The translations under genes and the position numbers were made by a program. A DNA stretch of 64,000 bases from Pseudoxanthomonas broegbernensis (lineage in GTDB: Bacteria; Pseudomonadota; Gammaproteobacteria; Xanthomonadales; Xanthomonadaceae), in NCBI RefSeq assembly GCF_014202435.1, contig NZ_JACHGU010000003.1:310001-374000 (forward strand), read 5' to 3'. Shown here piece by piece: positions 34,413 to 44,200 of this stretch. How positions within the stretch are numbered: the first letter of the stretch is position 1; each line of letters begins with the position of its first letter. Below the pieces are notes generated by a model. It was given only the letters and a program-made list of their open reading frames with translations, was not told where the DNA came from and did no database searches.

Positions 34413-34552
34413 GCCCAGGCGGTCGCGGGCAGGCACCATCGCCGCCGCGTCCGGCCCCTGCCGGTTGGCCGCAAGCTCACTCCCTGCGCAGCATCTCAAG
34501 CACACCTGCGACGCATGCGTTGCCGCGTCCGCGAATCCGGTAGGATGACGCG

Positions 34553-35830
<1,278 letters not shown>

Positions 35831-35852
35831 GGCCAGCGGCGTCGCGGCGATG

Positions 35853-35886
35853 GGAAAGCCCCGCTTGCGCGGGGCTTTCCGTTTCC
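35853..35886 (+). terminator. terminator after phaZ
   Basis: Perfect 12-bp stem GGAAAGCCCCGC/GCGGGGCTTTCC with a TTGC loop (35853-35880), then GTTTCC. It lies 22 bases after the PHB depolymerase stop and about 70 bases before the convergent sensor-domain gene; the symmetrical AAAG/CTTT ends suit bidirectional use. Confidence 0.85.
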
Positions 35887-35957
35887 GGCGAACGCACAGC
35901 GGCGGGTTGGCGGCGGCACGGGGGCGTCGCCGCCCGCGCCGCCAGCCCCACCCTGCC

Positions 35958-36881
35958 TCATACCACCGGGTCGCGGACCAGCAGGTGCTTGGCCAGCCAG
36001 CCATGGAAGCGGCCGACGCCGCGGAACAGGTGCAAGGTGGCGAACAGCAGCGCCACCCCGGCGGCGAAGCACAGCGGCCCCAGCACCGGCGCGGCCGGCA
36101 GCACGCCGTCCAGCACGATGGCGCCCGTCGCGCCCAGCAGCAGCGCCACCGGCGCGGCGATCAGCGACAGCGAGGTCGACAGCAGCGCCACCGCCACGCT
36201 GAAGTAGGCGGCGCCCAGCGGCAGCATCAACAGGAAGTAGAGCATCGTGGTCCAGGTGCGGCCGTCGGTGAACAGTTCGCCGATGCGCTTGAGCCAGGAC
36301 CTGTCGCGCTGGGTGTAGGGCGGCCGGCGCGGCATGCGCTCGCCCAGCAGCACCTCCACGATGCGTCCCTCCACCAGCGACAGCAGCCGCACCGACATCA
36401 GGAACAGCAGCAGCAGCGGTATTCCGACGATCAGTACAAGCAGGCCCGCCGACAGGCTCGCCCCGGCCACCACCCAGGTGAAGTAGAAAATGCCCGTGGC
36501 CAGCGACAGCAGCATGTAGAACAGGCCCCCGTAGGTGTACGGATCGGCGGCCACGCCGAAGAAGCGGGCGGCCAGCGAGCGGCCCCTGGGCGGCTGCGGA
36601 GGGCGCAGCGCGCGGTTCACGGTCACCTCTGTCTGGCGGTAGATGTCGGCCACCTCCTCCGGCGCGCCGTAGCTGCCGGCGACCGCGGCGACCACCTCCG
36701 CCTCCGCGCGCCCGGGCTGCTCGGCCAGCTCCGCGCGCAGGTATTCCTCCGCGTCGTACAGGGCGTCCTGGACCAGCGCCGGGTCGGCGCCGCGCAAGGC
36801 CTGGCGCAACTGCTCCAGGTACTCGGGAATGGTGGCGGGCAACGGCTGGCCCGTGGCGGCGGCGGTGTGTTCGGTGTTCAT
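35958..36881 (-). CDS. HAAS/sensor-domain membrane protein
   Basis: 307-residue membrane protein. The N-terminal 100 residues form a helical HAAS/DUF1700-like domain (IPEYLEQLRQALRGADP... DAEEYLRAEL). Then come two pairs of long hydrophobic helices (about residues 125-185 and 225-295, GLFYMLLSLATGIFYFTWVV and others), typical of the 'sensor' family. It overlaps the upstream PadR regulator gene by 4 bases (ATGA). HAAS proteins are commonly co-encoded with PadR regulators, and the pair probably senses an envelope signal or drug. Ligand unknown. Confidence 0.82.
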   Translation of the reverse strand: MNTEHTAAATGQPLPATIPEYLEQLRQALRGADPALVQDALYDAEEYLRAELAEQPGRAEAEVVAAVAGSYGAPEEVADIYRQTEVTVNRALRPPQPPRGRSLAARFFGVAADPYTYGGLFYMLLSLATGIFYFTWVVAGASLSAGLLVLIVGIPLLLLFLMSVRLLSLVEGRIVEVLLGERMPRRPPYTQRDRSWLKRIGELFTDGRTWTTMLYFLLMLPLGAAYFSVAVALLSTSLSLIAAPVALLLGATGAIVLDGVLPAAPVLGPLCFAAGVALLFATLHLFRGVGRFHGWLAKHLLVRDPVV

Positions 36882-37243
36882 TCGATGGCTCCCTCGAGCA
36901 CGGAATCGACGGAATCGCGGGTGGCGCGCCAGGCGGCCACCCATTGGCCCAGTGCCTGCCGGCCCTGTGCGGTGATGCGGTAGTAGCGGCGCGGCGGCCC
37001 GGCCACGGACGGCTCCATGTGGCTTTCCAGCAGGCCGGCGGCCTCCAGGTTGCGCAGCACCGGGTACAGCGCGCTCTGCTTGCCGCTGAGCGCGCCCTCG
37101 CCGATCCGCTCCAGGCGCTTGGCGATCAGGTAGCCGTACAGCGGCTCCCGCGCGCGGGCCAGCACGGCCAGCAACGCCAGCGACACGGTGCCGGTGCTGA
37201 GCTCCTTCTGGAATTTCTTCAGGGACGCTTCGGCCTCGCTCAT
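36878..37243 (-). CDS. PadR-family transcriptional regulator
   Basis: 121-residue winged-helix regulator: [52 protein letters not shown] are the PadR core. I place the start at 37243 because GGAGG lies 5 bases upstream; an in-frame ATG at 37282 has no ribosome-binding site and falls inside the operator-like region. Start/stop overlap with the downstream sensor-domain gene shows translational coupling. PadR proteins usually repress their own operon until a ligand binds. Confidence 0.87.
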   Translation of the reverse strand: MSEAEASLKKFQKELSTGTVSLALLAVLARAREPLYGYLIAKRLERIGEGALSGKQSALYPVLRNLEAAGLLESHMEPSVAGPPRRYYRITAQGRQALGQWVAAWRATRDSVDSVLEGAIE

Positions 37244-37287
37244 GTCGGCCTCCGCCGCTAGGTCGACCAGGACTCTATCCATCACTT

Positions 37288-37312
37288 GACTATAGTGGAT
37301 GTGCCGATAGTC
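37288..37312. promoter_or_regulatory. possible PadR operator
   Basis: Inverted repeat GACTAT (37288-37293) / ATAGTC (37307-37312) with 13 bases between, about 45 bases upstream of the PadR start and unusually AT-rich for the region. The placement suits autoregulation; no consensus was available to test. Confidence 0.35.
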
Positions 37313-37446
37313 ATTCCGCAGGCGGTCCGGCGTGGACAGGCGTCTCATCCGAGCAGCGGCGGGAAGCCCCAGGGGACGCATGGCCAGCTTGGCGGGCACG
37401 CCGACCGGAGCGAGAATCGGGGCTTCCCCATCTACCGGTCCATGCC

Positions 37447-38367
37447 ATGTCCCTGCGTCCCGCCCTGCTGGCCTGCGCCTTCGTCCTGGCGTCCGGGCCG
37501 GCCGCCGCCCAGGCGCCCTACCGCAGCCCGCAGCAGATCCTGGACGCCGCGCCGGCGTCGGACTGGCGCACGCCGGACCCGGCCAACCTGCTGTACATGG
37601 AACTGGACACGCCGCCGGGCGCGGAAGGCCGCATCGTCATCGAACTGGCGCCGGACTTCGCGCCGCGGCATGTCGGCAACATCCGCATCCTGGCGCGCCA
37701 GGGGTTCTGGGACGGCACCGGCATCTATCGCGCGCAGGACAATTTCGTCGTGCAGTTCGGCGACGCCGACGGCGACGACCCGGCCAAGGCCAAATCACTG
37801 GGCGCGGCCGTCACGCACCTGCCCGCCGAGTTCCACCGCGCGGCGGCCGGGCTGGCGTTCGACCGCCTGCCAGACCCCGACGGCTGGGCGCCGGAGACGG
37901 GCTTCGTCGGCGGCTTCCCCGCCGGGCGCGACCCGGAAGCGGGCACCGCATGGCTGGCGCACTGCTACGGCACGGTCGGCGCCGGCCGCAACAGCGCCGA
38001 CGACAGCAGCCTGGGCGCCGAACTGTACGTGGTCATCGGCCAGTCGCCGCGGCAACTGGACGACAACATCACCGTGGTCGGCCGCGTGCTCCACGGCATG
38101 GAGCGACTGAGCGCCATCAGGCGCGGCCCGGCGCCGATGGGCTTCTACGCGGACCCCGCCGAGCGCACGCCGATCAAGTCCATCCGCCTGGCCAGCGACC
38201 TGCCCGAAGCCGAACGCCTCCCGCTGCAGGTGCTGCGCACCGACACCCCGGCCTTCCGCGACGCCACCGAAGCGCGGCGCAACCGCGTCGACGACTTCTA
38301 CAAGCGTCCGGCCGGCCACATCGACCTGTGCAACGTGCCGGTACCGGTGCGCATGGCGCCACGCTGA
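37447..38367 (+). CDS. periplasmic cyclophilin-type peptidyl-prolyl isomerase
   Basis: 306-residue exported protein: signal peptide ([17 protein letters not shown], cleavage near residue 22) followed by a cyclophilin domain (about 45-235) with [30 protein letters not shown] and [12 protein letters not shown]. The active-site region is divergent: the canonical FHR...IQGGD reads [13 protein letters not shown], and the later GSQFFI reads GAELYVVIG, so catalytic strength is uncertain. It has an extra C-terminal tail of about 60 residues. Likely a periplasmic folding helper. Confidence 0.8.
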   Translation: MSLRPALLACAFVLASGPAAAQAPYRSPQQILDAAPASDWRTPDPANLLYMELDTPPGAEGRIVIELAPDFAPRHVGNIRILARQGFWDGTGIYRAQDNFVVQFGDADGDDPAKAKSLGAAVTHLPAEFHRAAAGLAFDRLPDPDGWAPETGFVGGFPAGRDPEAGTAWLAHCYGTVGAGRNSADDSSLGAELYVVIGQSPRQLDDNITVVGRVLHGMERLSAIRRGPAPMGFYADPAERTPIKSIRLASDLPEAERLPLQVLRTDTPAFRDATEARRNRVDDFYKRPAGHIDLCNVPVPVRMAPR

Positions 38368-38491
38368 GGACCGGCGCCGCTGCGCCCACGCACCGGGCGG
38401 TACGTTCCCAGTGCGGCCGGGCCGCGCCCTCACCCGGCCTTGATCGCCGCGGCGGCAGGCTGGCCCGGTCGCACCCCACCGAGGCCACGCC

Positions 38492-38785
38492 ATGCCCCAG
38501 CTCCGCATCCGCATCACCGGCAGCGAGGACGACCTGCGCGCGGTCGCCGACCTGCTGCAAAGCGTGGAGGGCATCGAGCACGTGGAGGAAGTGGCCGACC
38601 TGATGCCGCGCATGGACGACGAGGATTCCAGTTCGGCCGGACTCTCGGACGACATCGGCCCCGGTACCCACGAGCTGGAGGTGGAAGCGCCCAACGACTA
38701 CACCACCGGCCGCGTGCGCGAGGCGGTGGAGGAACTGGCCCTGCGCCTGGACGTGGTGGTGGAGTTCGAAACCGACGAGGAGTGA
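38492..38785 (+). CDS. acidic hypothetical protein (97 residues)
   Basis: Not recognised. A small soluble protein with an alpha/beta look: LRIRITGSEDDLRAVADLLQSVEGIEHVEEVADL resembles a ferredoxin-fold strand-helix-strand. A very acidic linker (MDDEDSSSAGLSDDIGPG) follows, then a second similar half (THELEVEAPNDYTTGRVREAVEELALRLDVVVEFETDEE, quoted here in pieces: THELEVEAP, REAVEELALRLDVVVEFE). The two halves suggest an ACT-like or duplicated RRM-like fold. Strong negative charge, no membrane or signal segment. Codon pattern is typical of the genome, so it is likely a real gene. Confidence 0.6.
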   Translation: MPQLRIRITGSEDDLRAVADLLQSVEGIEHVEEVADLMPRMDDEDSSSAGLSDDIGPGTHELEVEAPNDYTTGRVREAVEELALRLDVVVEFETDEE

Positions 38786-39388
38786 GGCCGTCGCCTCCAG
38801 GGCGGCGCGAGCATCAACCGCTTCCTCGCTCCCCAGGCAGCATGCGCGAAGTGCGCAGCCTGCTGTGGGCGTTGTCCGACGGCCGCCTGGATGGAGAAGA
38901 CGACCGCCAGCGTGCGCCGCAACGCCGATCACGCGCGCCAGGCCGACCGCCTGGCGCAGGAGGCGGCCGACCCGGACGCCCACGTACTTCGTCGGCGCGC
39001 AGGAGCACTTCGACCTGCGCCGCGAGACCTAGCGCCGGCAGGGCGAGGACTTCGACCTCAAGGCCCACCACGACCGGGTACTGTCCTACGGCGCGCCGCC
39101 GGTGCGCTTCGTGCGCCAACTGGTACTGGACGAGCCGATCCGGTAAGCGGCGCGGCAGGCAGGCGCACCTGGCCCCTCGCCGCGTGTCTCGCGGCGAAAA
39201 CGGGCCACGCCTTCCCAAGCTTTTCTTCCCGGAACGGAGGAGCATCCGATGCATAGCGGCGGTGCTTTATCGCGCCGCACCTCGCCGCTTCACGATCATG
39301 GCCACCGAACGGAAGGCCAAGATGCACGATGTCTGTTTCGGCGCGCGGATCCCGCTTTTGTGCAAAGGGCCTTCCAAGCCTGGAGCGC
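38786..39388. other. 603-base region without an intact gene
   Basis: Lies between the acidic 97-residue protein and the MHS transporter gene. It contains the decayed 3' end of a DUF885-type peptidase (38982-39146) and about 240 bases beyond it in which I see no supportable gene. A 57-codon frame from ATG 39249 with GGAGGA upstream runs antisense into the transporter gene and is not convincing. No terminator for the transporter operon was found. Confidence 0.6.
38982..39146 (+). pseudogene. 3' remnant of a DUF885-family peptidase gene
   Basis: One frame reads TYFVGAQEHFDLRRET, then an in-frame TAG (39030-39032), then RRQGEDFDLKAHHDRVLSYG and APPVRFVRQLVLDEPIR and a TAA. The FDLKxxHDRVLsyGxxPvrFvR ending is the typical C-terminus of DUF885 (M20-unrelated, zinc-dependent carboxypeptidase-like) proteins. 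No matching upstream catalytic part is present, so this is a truncated, stop-interrupted fossil. The coding-like stretch just upstream (38891-38981) may be further decayed remains in another frame. Confidence 0.55.
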
Positions 39389-40708
39389 TCAGGCGTCGGC
39401 GGCCGCCTTCGGGTAGGCGAAGATCGCCACCAGCAGGGACACCACGCAGGCCACGGTCATGTACCAGCCGAAGGACACGTCGGTGCCGGTGCGCATGTGC
39501 AGCCAGGTGGCCATCAGCGGCGCGGTGGAGCCGATCAGCGTGGTGCCGACGTTGAAGTTCAGCGCCGCGGCGGTGCCGCGCACCTCCGGCGGGAAGCTCA
39601 GCACGTAGGCGTGGGTCAGCGGCGCGCCGACGAAGTTGTTGATGAAGGTGAAACCCACCACCGCCACCGTCGCCACCGCGACCGAACCGCCGCCCAGCGC
39701 GGCGAAGGTCGGTACCGTGAACAGCACGAAGGCGGCGTAGCCGATCAGCAGCACGCGGCGCCCGCCGTAGCGGTCGGCCAGCAGCCCGCCCCAGATCGCC
39801 GCCGGCGGCCCGATCAGGTAGGTCAGGATCGAGGCCAGCAGCGCGCGGTCGGCGCCGAAGCCGGAGTTGATCAGCGCCACCACGAAGTAGGTCTGGATGC
39901 AGAACGTGCCCACGCGCTGCCCGGCGCCCAGCAGGATCACCTGGCACATCTGCTTCCAGTGCCCGCGCACGGCCTCGGTGAACGGGTGCGGCGGCGGGAT
40001 TTCCTCGGCGGCCTGCTCCAGCGCCTGCTGGATGCGCGGCAGCTCCGGCACGCTGCGGCGGATGTACAGGGTCACCAGGCCCAGCGGCGCGGCCAGCAGG
40101 AACGGGATGCGCCAGCCCCAGTGCGAGAACGCGTCCTCGGGCATGCTCAGAATCAGGACCAGGGCCACGATCGAGGCCAGCAGCGGGCCCAGCGAGGTCG
40201 AGCCCACGCTCCAGCCGGCCAGGTACTGGCGGCGCTTGCGCGGCCCATGCTCGAGGATGAAGTTGGCGGCCACGGTGTATTCGCCGCTGGCGCCCACGCC
40301 CTGGATCAGCCGGCACAGCATCAGCAGGATCGGCGCGGCGATGCCGATGGCCGCGTACCCGGGCAGGATACCGATCAGCACCGTGCCCACGGTCATCAGC
40401 GCGATGGTCAGGATCAGGGTGAAGCGGTGCCCGCGCAGGTCGCTCAGCCGGCCCATCACCACCCCGCCGATCGGCCGGATGGCGTAGGAGGCAATCAGTC
40501 CGATATAGGTGGCGATCAGCGCCACGTAGGGATCGCCTTCGGGGAAGAAGATCCGCGACATGAACACGGCCAGGATGCCGTACAGCGCGTGGTCGTACCA
40601 CTCCACCACGTTGCCCAGCACCGCGGTGAACAGGACGCGGCGCCAGACCGGCGAACCGGCGTCGGGATCGTGCGGCGGCGCATGGGCGGCCGCGGAAGGA
40701 TGCTGCAT
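39389..40708 (-). CDS. MHS-family (MFS) metabolite:H+ symporter
   Basis: 439-residue inner-membrane transporter of the metabolite:proton symporter group (ProP/KgtP/ShiA type): WRRVLFTAVLGNVVEWYDHALYG at helix 1, the loop 2-3 motif GRLSDLRGHRFTL, CRLIQGVGASGEYTVAA, and a repeat motif LLADRYGGRRVLL. Twelve helices are predicted. GGAG lies 8 bases upstream of the ATG. It is the last gene of the minus-strand operon behind two gamma-glutamyltransferase-like genes and a TonB receptor (35-base gap). MHS carriers take up small zwitterions and carboxylates, so it probably imports the product of the periplasmic step. Confidence 0.88.
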   Translation of the reverse strand: MQHPSAAAHAPPHDPDAGSPVWRRVLFTAVLGNVVEWYDHALYGILAVFMSRIFFPEGDPYVALIATYIGLIASYAIRPIGGVVMGRLSDLRGHRFTLILTIALMTVGTVLIGILPGYAAIGIAAPILLMLCRLIQGVGASGEYTVAANFILEHGPRKRRQYLAGWSVGSTSLGPLLASIVALVLILSMPEDAFSHWGWRIPFLLAAPLGLVTLYIRRSVPELPRIQQALEQAAEEIPPPHPFTEAVRGHWKQMCQVILLGAGQRVGTFCIQTYFVVALINSGFGADRALLASILTYLIGPPAAIWGGLLADRYGGRRVLLIGYAAFVLFTVPTFAALGGGSVAVATVAVVGFTFINNFVGAPLTHAYVLSFPPEVRGTAAALNFNVGTTLIGSTAPLMATWLHMRTGTDVSFGWYMTVACVVSLLVAIFAYPKAAADA

Positions 40709-40743
40709 GGGGAAACTCCGGAAAAAAGTGGGGCGGCGACGCG

Positions 40744-42363
40744 TCAGTAGCCTTCGACGCTGCCGCAGCGACGCGGATCGGCGCACGAGGCCAGGCGGCC
40801 GCTGTCCGGATCCAGGGTGATCGCTTCGAAGTTGCCGGTCAGCGTGCAGCGCGGGTGCACCAACTGGTGCCAGAGCCGCCGCTTCCGGGCCCAGGCCAGG
40901 AACGCGTCCTGCATCGCCGGGGCGAAGTCGGATTCGAGCGTATTGCCCCGCTCCCAGCCGTGGGCCGGGTTGTGCGGCCGGGTGCCGAAGCGCGGCTGGT
41001 GCACCGAGGCCTCGATGTCCATGCCGAAGTCCATCAGGTTGACCAGGTTCTGCAGCACGCAGGCCACCAGCGATACCGAAGGCGAGCCGGAGACGATGGC
41101 CGGCCGGCCGTCGCGCAGCACGATGTTCGGCGCCAGGTAGACCGTGGCCTTGGCGCCGGGCTGCGGCAGGATGCGCTGGAAGAACGAGCCGCCGCCGGAG
41201 AGCTGGAATCCTTCGGCGAACAGGCCGTTGGCCCAGCCCGAGGCCATGTGCGAATGGGTGCAGCTGGCGATGTTGCCGTCCTTGTCGACCACCGCCAGGT
41301 GGATGGTGCCGGGCGTGGGCAGCACCGTGCCGGCGGCGCGCGGCTCGCGCACCCGCATCAGCTCGAAGCGCTGCGCCGCGTACTCCTTGGACAGCAGGAT
41401 GCCGGTCTCCACCGGCGCGGTGTCCAGGTCGCCCTGGCGCGGCGGTGCGTAGTAGACCTCGTCGTGTACGCGCATCAGCCACTGCAGCGTCTCGAACGAC
41501 TCCGAGGCCTGGCCCAGCCGGGCCAGGTCGACGTGCTCGAGCAGGTTCAACGCCTCGATCAGCATCATCCCGCCGTCGTCCGGCGCCGGCGAGCCGATCA
41601 GGGTGTAGCGGTCGCGATAGGTGCCCTGCACCGGGCGCTGGAACAGCGGCTGCGCCGACAGGAAGTCCTCCGGCACGATCACCCCGCCGCCGCGCCGGCA
41701 CTCGGCGCTGAAGGCGCGGGCGAAGCCGCCGGTGTAGTAGTCCATGCCCTCGTCGCGCAGGCGCTCCAGGGTGCGCGCCACGCGCGCCTGCACCACGGTC
41801 TCGCCCTGGGTCAGCAGGTGGCCCTGGGGCCAGAACACCTCGCGACCCTGGGGGTGGACGCCGATGCCTTCCTGGCGCCCGTACATCACGCCGTACAAAT
41901 ACGGATCCATCGGGAAGCCCTCGCGCGCCACCTCGATGGCGTCGCGCATCAGCCGCGCGCGGTCGCGCGTGCCCCAGCGCCGGCGCGCGGCCTCGAACGC
42001 CGGCCACCAGCCCGGCACCGGCACGCCTCGGCCGCTGTACAGGTCGGCCCCGCTGAAGCCGGGCAGTTCGGCCAGCGGCGCGCTGACGTTGCCGTTGAGG
42101 TAGGTGGCCTCGCCGCTGGCGGCGTCGCGGTAGAGCAGGCTCAGCCCGCCGGTGATCGAGGTCATGTGCGGCTCGGTCACCAGTTGCATCGTCGCCGCGG
42201 CCAGGATCGCGTCGCAGGCGTTGCCCCCGTCGCGCAGCACGTCCAGCGCCGCGCGGGTGGCCAGCGGGTCGGAGCTGACCACCAGTGCGTTGTCCGCCTC
42301 CACCCGCCGCTTGTGCCCGAAGCGGGCCTGCGCCATCAGCGCCTTGCGTTCGTCGGCATGCAT
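40744..42363 (-). CDS. gamma-glutamyltransferase-family Ntn hydrolase, cytoplasmic-type copy
   Basis: 539-residue Ntn-hydrolase precursor of the gamma-glutamyltranspeptidase family. The expected self-cleavage site and nucleophile is Thr353 in GTIHLAVVDKDGN, giving a large subunit of 352 and a small one of 187 residues. Substrate-loop features such as SGSPSVSLVACVLQNLVNLMDFGMD and HQPRFGTRPHNP are present. No signal peptide is visible, unlike its neighbour, which it matches nearly end to end (long DNA stretches identical), so they arose by tandem duplication. Within an Amadori-type locus it may hydrolyse gamma-glutamyl or gamma-amide bonds; classical glutathione breakdown is the alternative. 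Confidence 0.88.
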   Translation of the reverse strand: MHADERKALMAQARFGHKRRVEADNALVVSSDPLATRAALDVLRDGGNACDAILAAATMQLVTEPHMTSITGGLSLLYRDAASGEATYLNGNVSAPLAELPGFSGADLYSGRGVPVPGWWPAFEAARRRWGTRDRARLMRDAIEVAREGFPMDPYLYGVMYGRQEGIGVHPQGREVFWPQGHLLTQGETVVQARVARTLERLRDEGMDYYTGGFARAFSAECRRGGGVIVPEDFLSAQPLFQRPVQGTYRDRYTLIGSPAPDDGGMMLIEALNLLEHVDLARLGQASESFETLQWLMRVHDEVYYAPPRQGDLDTAPVETGILLSKEYAAQRFELMRVREPRAAGTVLPTPGTIHLAVVDKDGNIASCTHSHMASGWANGLFAEGFQLSGGGSFFQRILPQPGAKATVYLAPNIVLRDGRPAIVSGSPSVSLVACVLQNLVNLMDFGMDIEASVHQPRFGTRPHNPAHGWERGNTLESDFAPAMQDAFLAWARKRRLWHQLVHPRCTLTGNFEAITLDPDSGRLASCADPRRCGSVEGY

Positions 42364-42391
42364 CGTCGTATCCCGTTGTCCTATCTCAGGT

Positions 42392-44122
42392 TCACAGTCC
42401 CATGGCCACGCCGGCCCGGCGCGGGTCGGCGCAGGCCGACAGGCGTCCGCTGTCCGGGTCCTGGACCACGGCCTCGAAACCGCCGGTCAGCGACGCCCAG
42501 GGCTGGACCAGCTTGTGCCACAGGCGGCGCTCGCCGGCCCAGGCCAGGTACTGCCGCTGGATGCCCTCGGAGAAGCCGCATTCGAGGATGTTGCCGCGCT
42601 CCCAGCCGTTCTGCGGATTGTGCGGGCGGGCGCCGAAGCGCGGCTGGTGCACGCTCTGGCGCACGTCCATGCCGAAGTCCATCAGGTTCACCAGGTTCTG
42701 CAGGACGCAGGCCACCAGCGACACCGAGGGCGAGCCGGAGGCGATCACCGGCGCGTCGCCGCGCATGACGATGTTCGGCGCCAGGTAGACCGTGGCCCGG
42801 GCACCGGGCTGCGGCAGGATGCGCTGGAAGAACGAGCCGCCGCCGGAGAGCTGGAAGCCTTCGGCGAACAGGCCGTTCTCCCAGCCGCCGGCCATGTGCG
42901 AATGGGTGCAGCTGGCGACGTTGCGGTCGCGGTCCATCGCCGAGATGTGGATGGTGCCCGGGGTGGGCATGACCCGTCCGGTGGGATGCGGATCGCGCTG
43001 CGACATCAGCTCGAAACGGCGCGCCGCGTATTCCTTGGACAGCAGCAAGGCGACGTCCTCCGGCGCGGTGTCCAGGTCGCCCTGGCGCGGCGGCGCGTAG
43101 TAGACCTCGTTGTGCACGCGGATCAGCCACTGCAGGGTCTCGAACGACTCCGAGGCCGGGCCCAGCCGGGCCAGGTCCACGTGCTCGAGCAGGTTCAGCG
43201 CCTCGACCAGCATCATCCCGCCGTCGTCCGGCGCCGGCGAGCCGATCAGGGTGTAGCGGTCGCGGTAGCTGCCCTGCACCGGGCGCTGGAACATCGGCCG
43301 GTAGGCGCGCAGGTCCTCCGGCACGATCACCCCGCCGCCGCGCCGGCACTCGGCGCTGAAGGCGCGGGCGAAGTCGCCGGTGTAGTAGTCCATGCCCTCG
43401 TCGCGCAGCCGCTCCAGGGTGCGCGCCACGCGGGCCTGCTTCAGCGCCTGCCCCGGCATCACCAGGTAGCCGTCGGGCCAGAACACCTCGCGCCCCTGCG
43501 GATGGATGCCGATGTTGTCGGCGCTCCCGCTGTAGCTGGCGAACAGGCGCGGATCGACCGCGAAGCCCTCGCGCGCGATGTCGATGGCGTCGCGCATCAG
43601 CCGCGCCCGGCCGATGCGGCCCCAGCGCTGGCGCGCGGCCTCGAACGCGGGCCACCAGCCCGGCACCGGCACGCCGCGGCCGCTGTACAGGTCCGCGCCG
43701 CTGAAGCCGGGCAACGGCGCCAGCGGGGCGTTGACGTTGCCGTTGAGATAGGTCGCTTCGCCGCTGGCGGCGTCGCGGTACATCATGCTCAGGCCGCCGG
43801 TGATCGAGGTCATGTGCGGCTCGGTGACCAACTGCACCATGGCCGCGGCCAGCACCGCATCGCAGGCGTTGCCGCCCTCCCGCAGCACCTCGATGCCGGC
43901 GCGCGTGGCCAGCGGGTTTGAGGTGACCACCATGGCGCCGTCGGCGGTGGCCATCTGCTTCGGGCCGGGATGAGCATCCAGGCCGTCCAGGCCGCGGCGG
44001 CGCGGCGCGCGTGCCAGCGCAGGCAGCGCGGCGCCTGCGGCGGCGCCCAGGCCTGCTGCGGCGGCGCCGGCCATGAAGCGGCGGCGGCCCGTGGCGTCGG
44101 GAAGGTCGTTGCGGTCGGTCAC
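42392..44122 (-). CDS. gamma-glutamyltransferase-family Ntn hydrolase, Tat-exported copy
   Basis: 576-residue paralogue of the gene at 40744-42363 with a twin-arginine signal (GRRRFMAGAAAAGLGAAAGAALPALARA, about residues 12-39), so it should be folded in the cytoplasm and exported to the periplasm. Nucleophile Thr390 in PTPGTIHISAMDRDRN; the rest of the core (SGGLSMMYRDAASGE-type segments, SPAPDDGGMMLVEALNLLEHVDLARLG) is shared with the paralogue. First enzyme gene after the TonB receptor, 78 bases away, and 28 bases before the second copy. The role is likely periplasmic trimming of imported gamma-glutamyl or amide substrates. Confidence 0.88.
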   Translation of the reverse strand: MTDRNDLPDATGRRRFMAGAAAAGLGAAAGAALPALARAPRRRGLDGLDAHPGPKQMATADGAMVVTSNPLATRAGIEVLREGGNACDAVLAAAMVQLVTEPHMTSITGGLSMMYRDAASGEATYLNGNVNAPLAPLPGFSGADLYSGRGVPVPGWWPAFEAARQRWGRIGRARLMRDAIDIAREGFAVDPRLFASYSGSADNIGIHPQGREVFWPDGYLVMPGQALKQARVARTLERLRDEGMDYYTGDFARAFSAECRRGGGVIVPEDLRAYRPMFQRPVQGSYRDRYTLIGSPAPDDGGMMLVEALNLLEHVDLARLGPASESFETLQWLIRVHNEVYYAPPRQGDLDTAPEDVALLLSKEYAARRFELMSQRDPHPTGRVMPTPGTIHISAMDRDRNVASCTHSHMAGGWENGLFAEGFQLSGGGSFFQRILPQPGARATVYLAPNIVMRGDAPVIASGSPSVSLVACVLQNLVNLMDFGMDVRQSVHQPRFGARPHNPQNGWERGNILECGFSEGIQRQYLAWAGERRLWHKLVQPWASLTGGFEAVVQDPDSGRLSACADPRRAGVAMGL

Positions 44123-44160
44123 GGACTTCTCCGGAAAATGGGGATACGGACGAACGTTTG

Positions 44161-44190
44161 CGGCCGCCGCCCCTTCCGGAGCGGCGGCCG
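44161..44190. other. intercistronic hairpin between TonB receptor and GGT-like gene
   Basis: Perfect 10-bp stem CGGCCGCCGC/GCGGCGGCCG with a 10-base loop, in the 78-base gap of the minus-strand operon. It lacks a T-run, so transcription probably continues, but it could protect the receptor mRNA or lower downstream expression. Confidence 0.6.
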
Positions 44191-44200
44191 CCGGCGTGCC

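Noticed and set aside
39249-39422. 57-codon plus-strand frame with GGAGGA upstream of ATG
   Set aside because: It runs antisense into the conserved C-terminus of the MHS transporter and the product resembles nothing; a good ribosome site alone is not enough.
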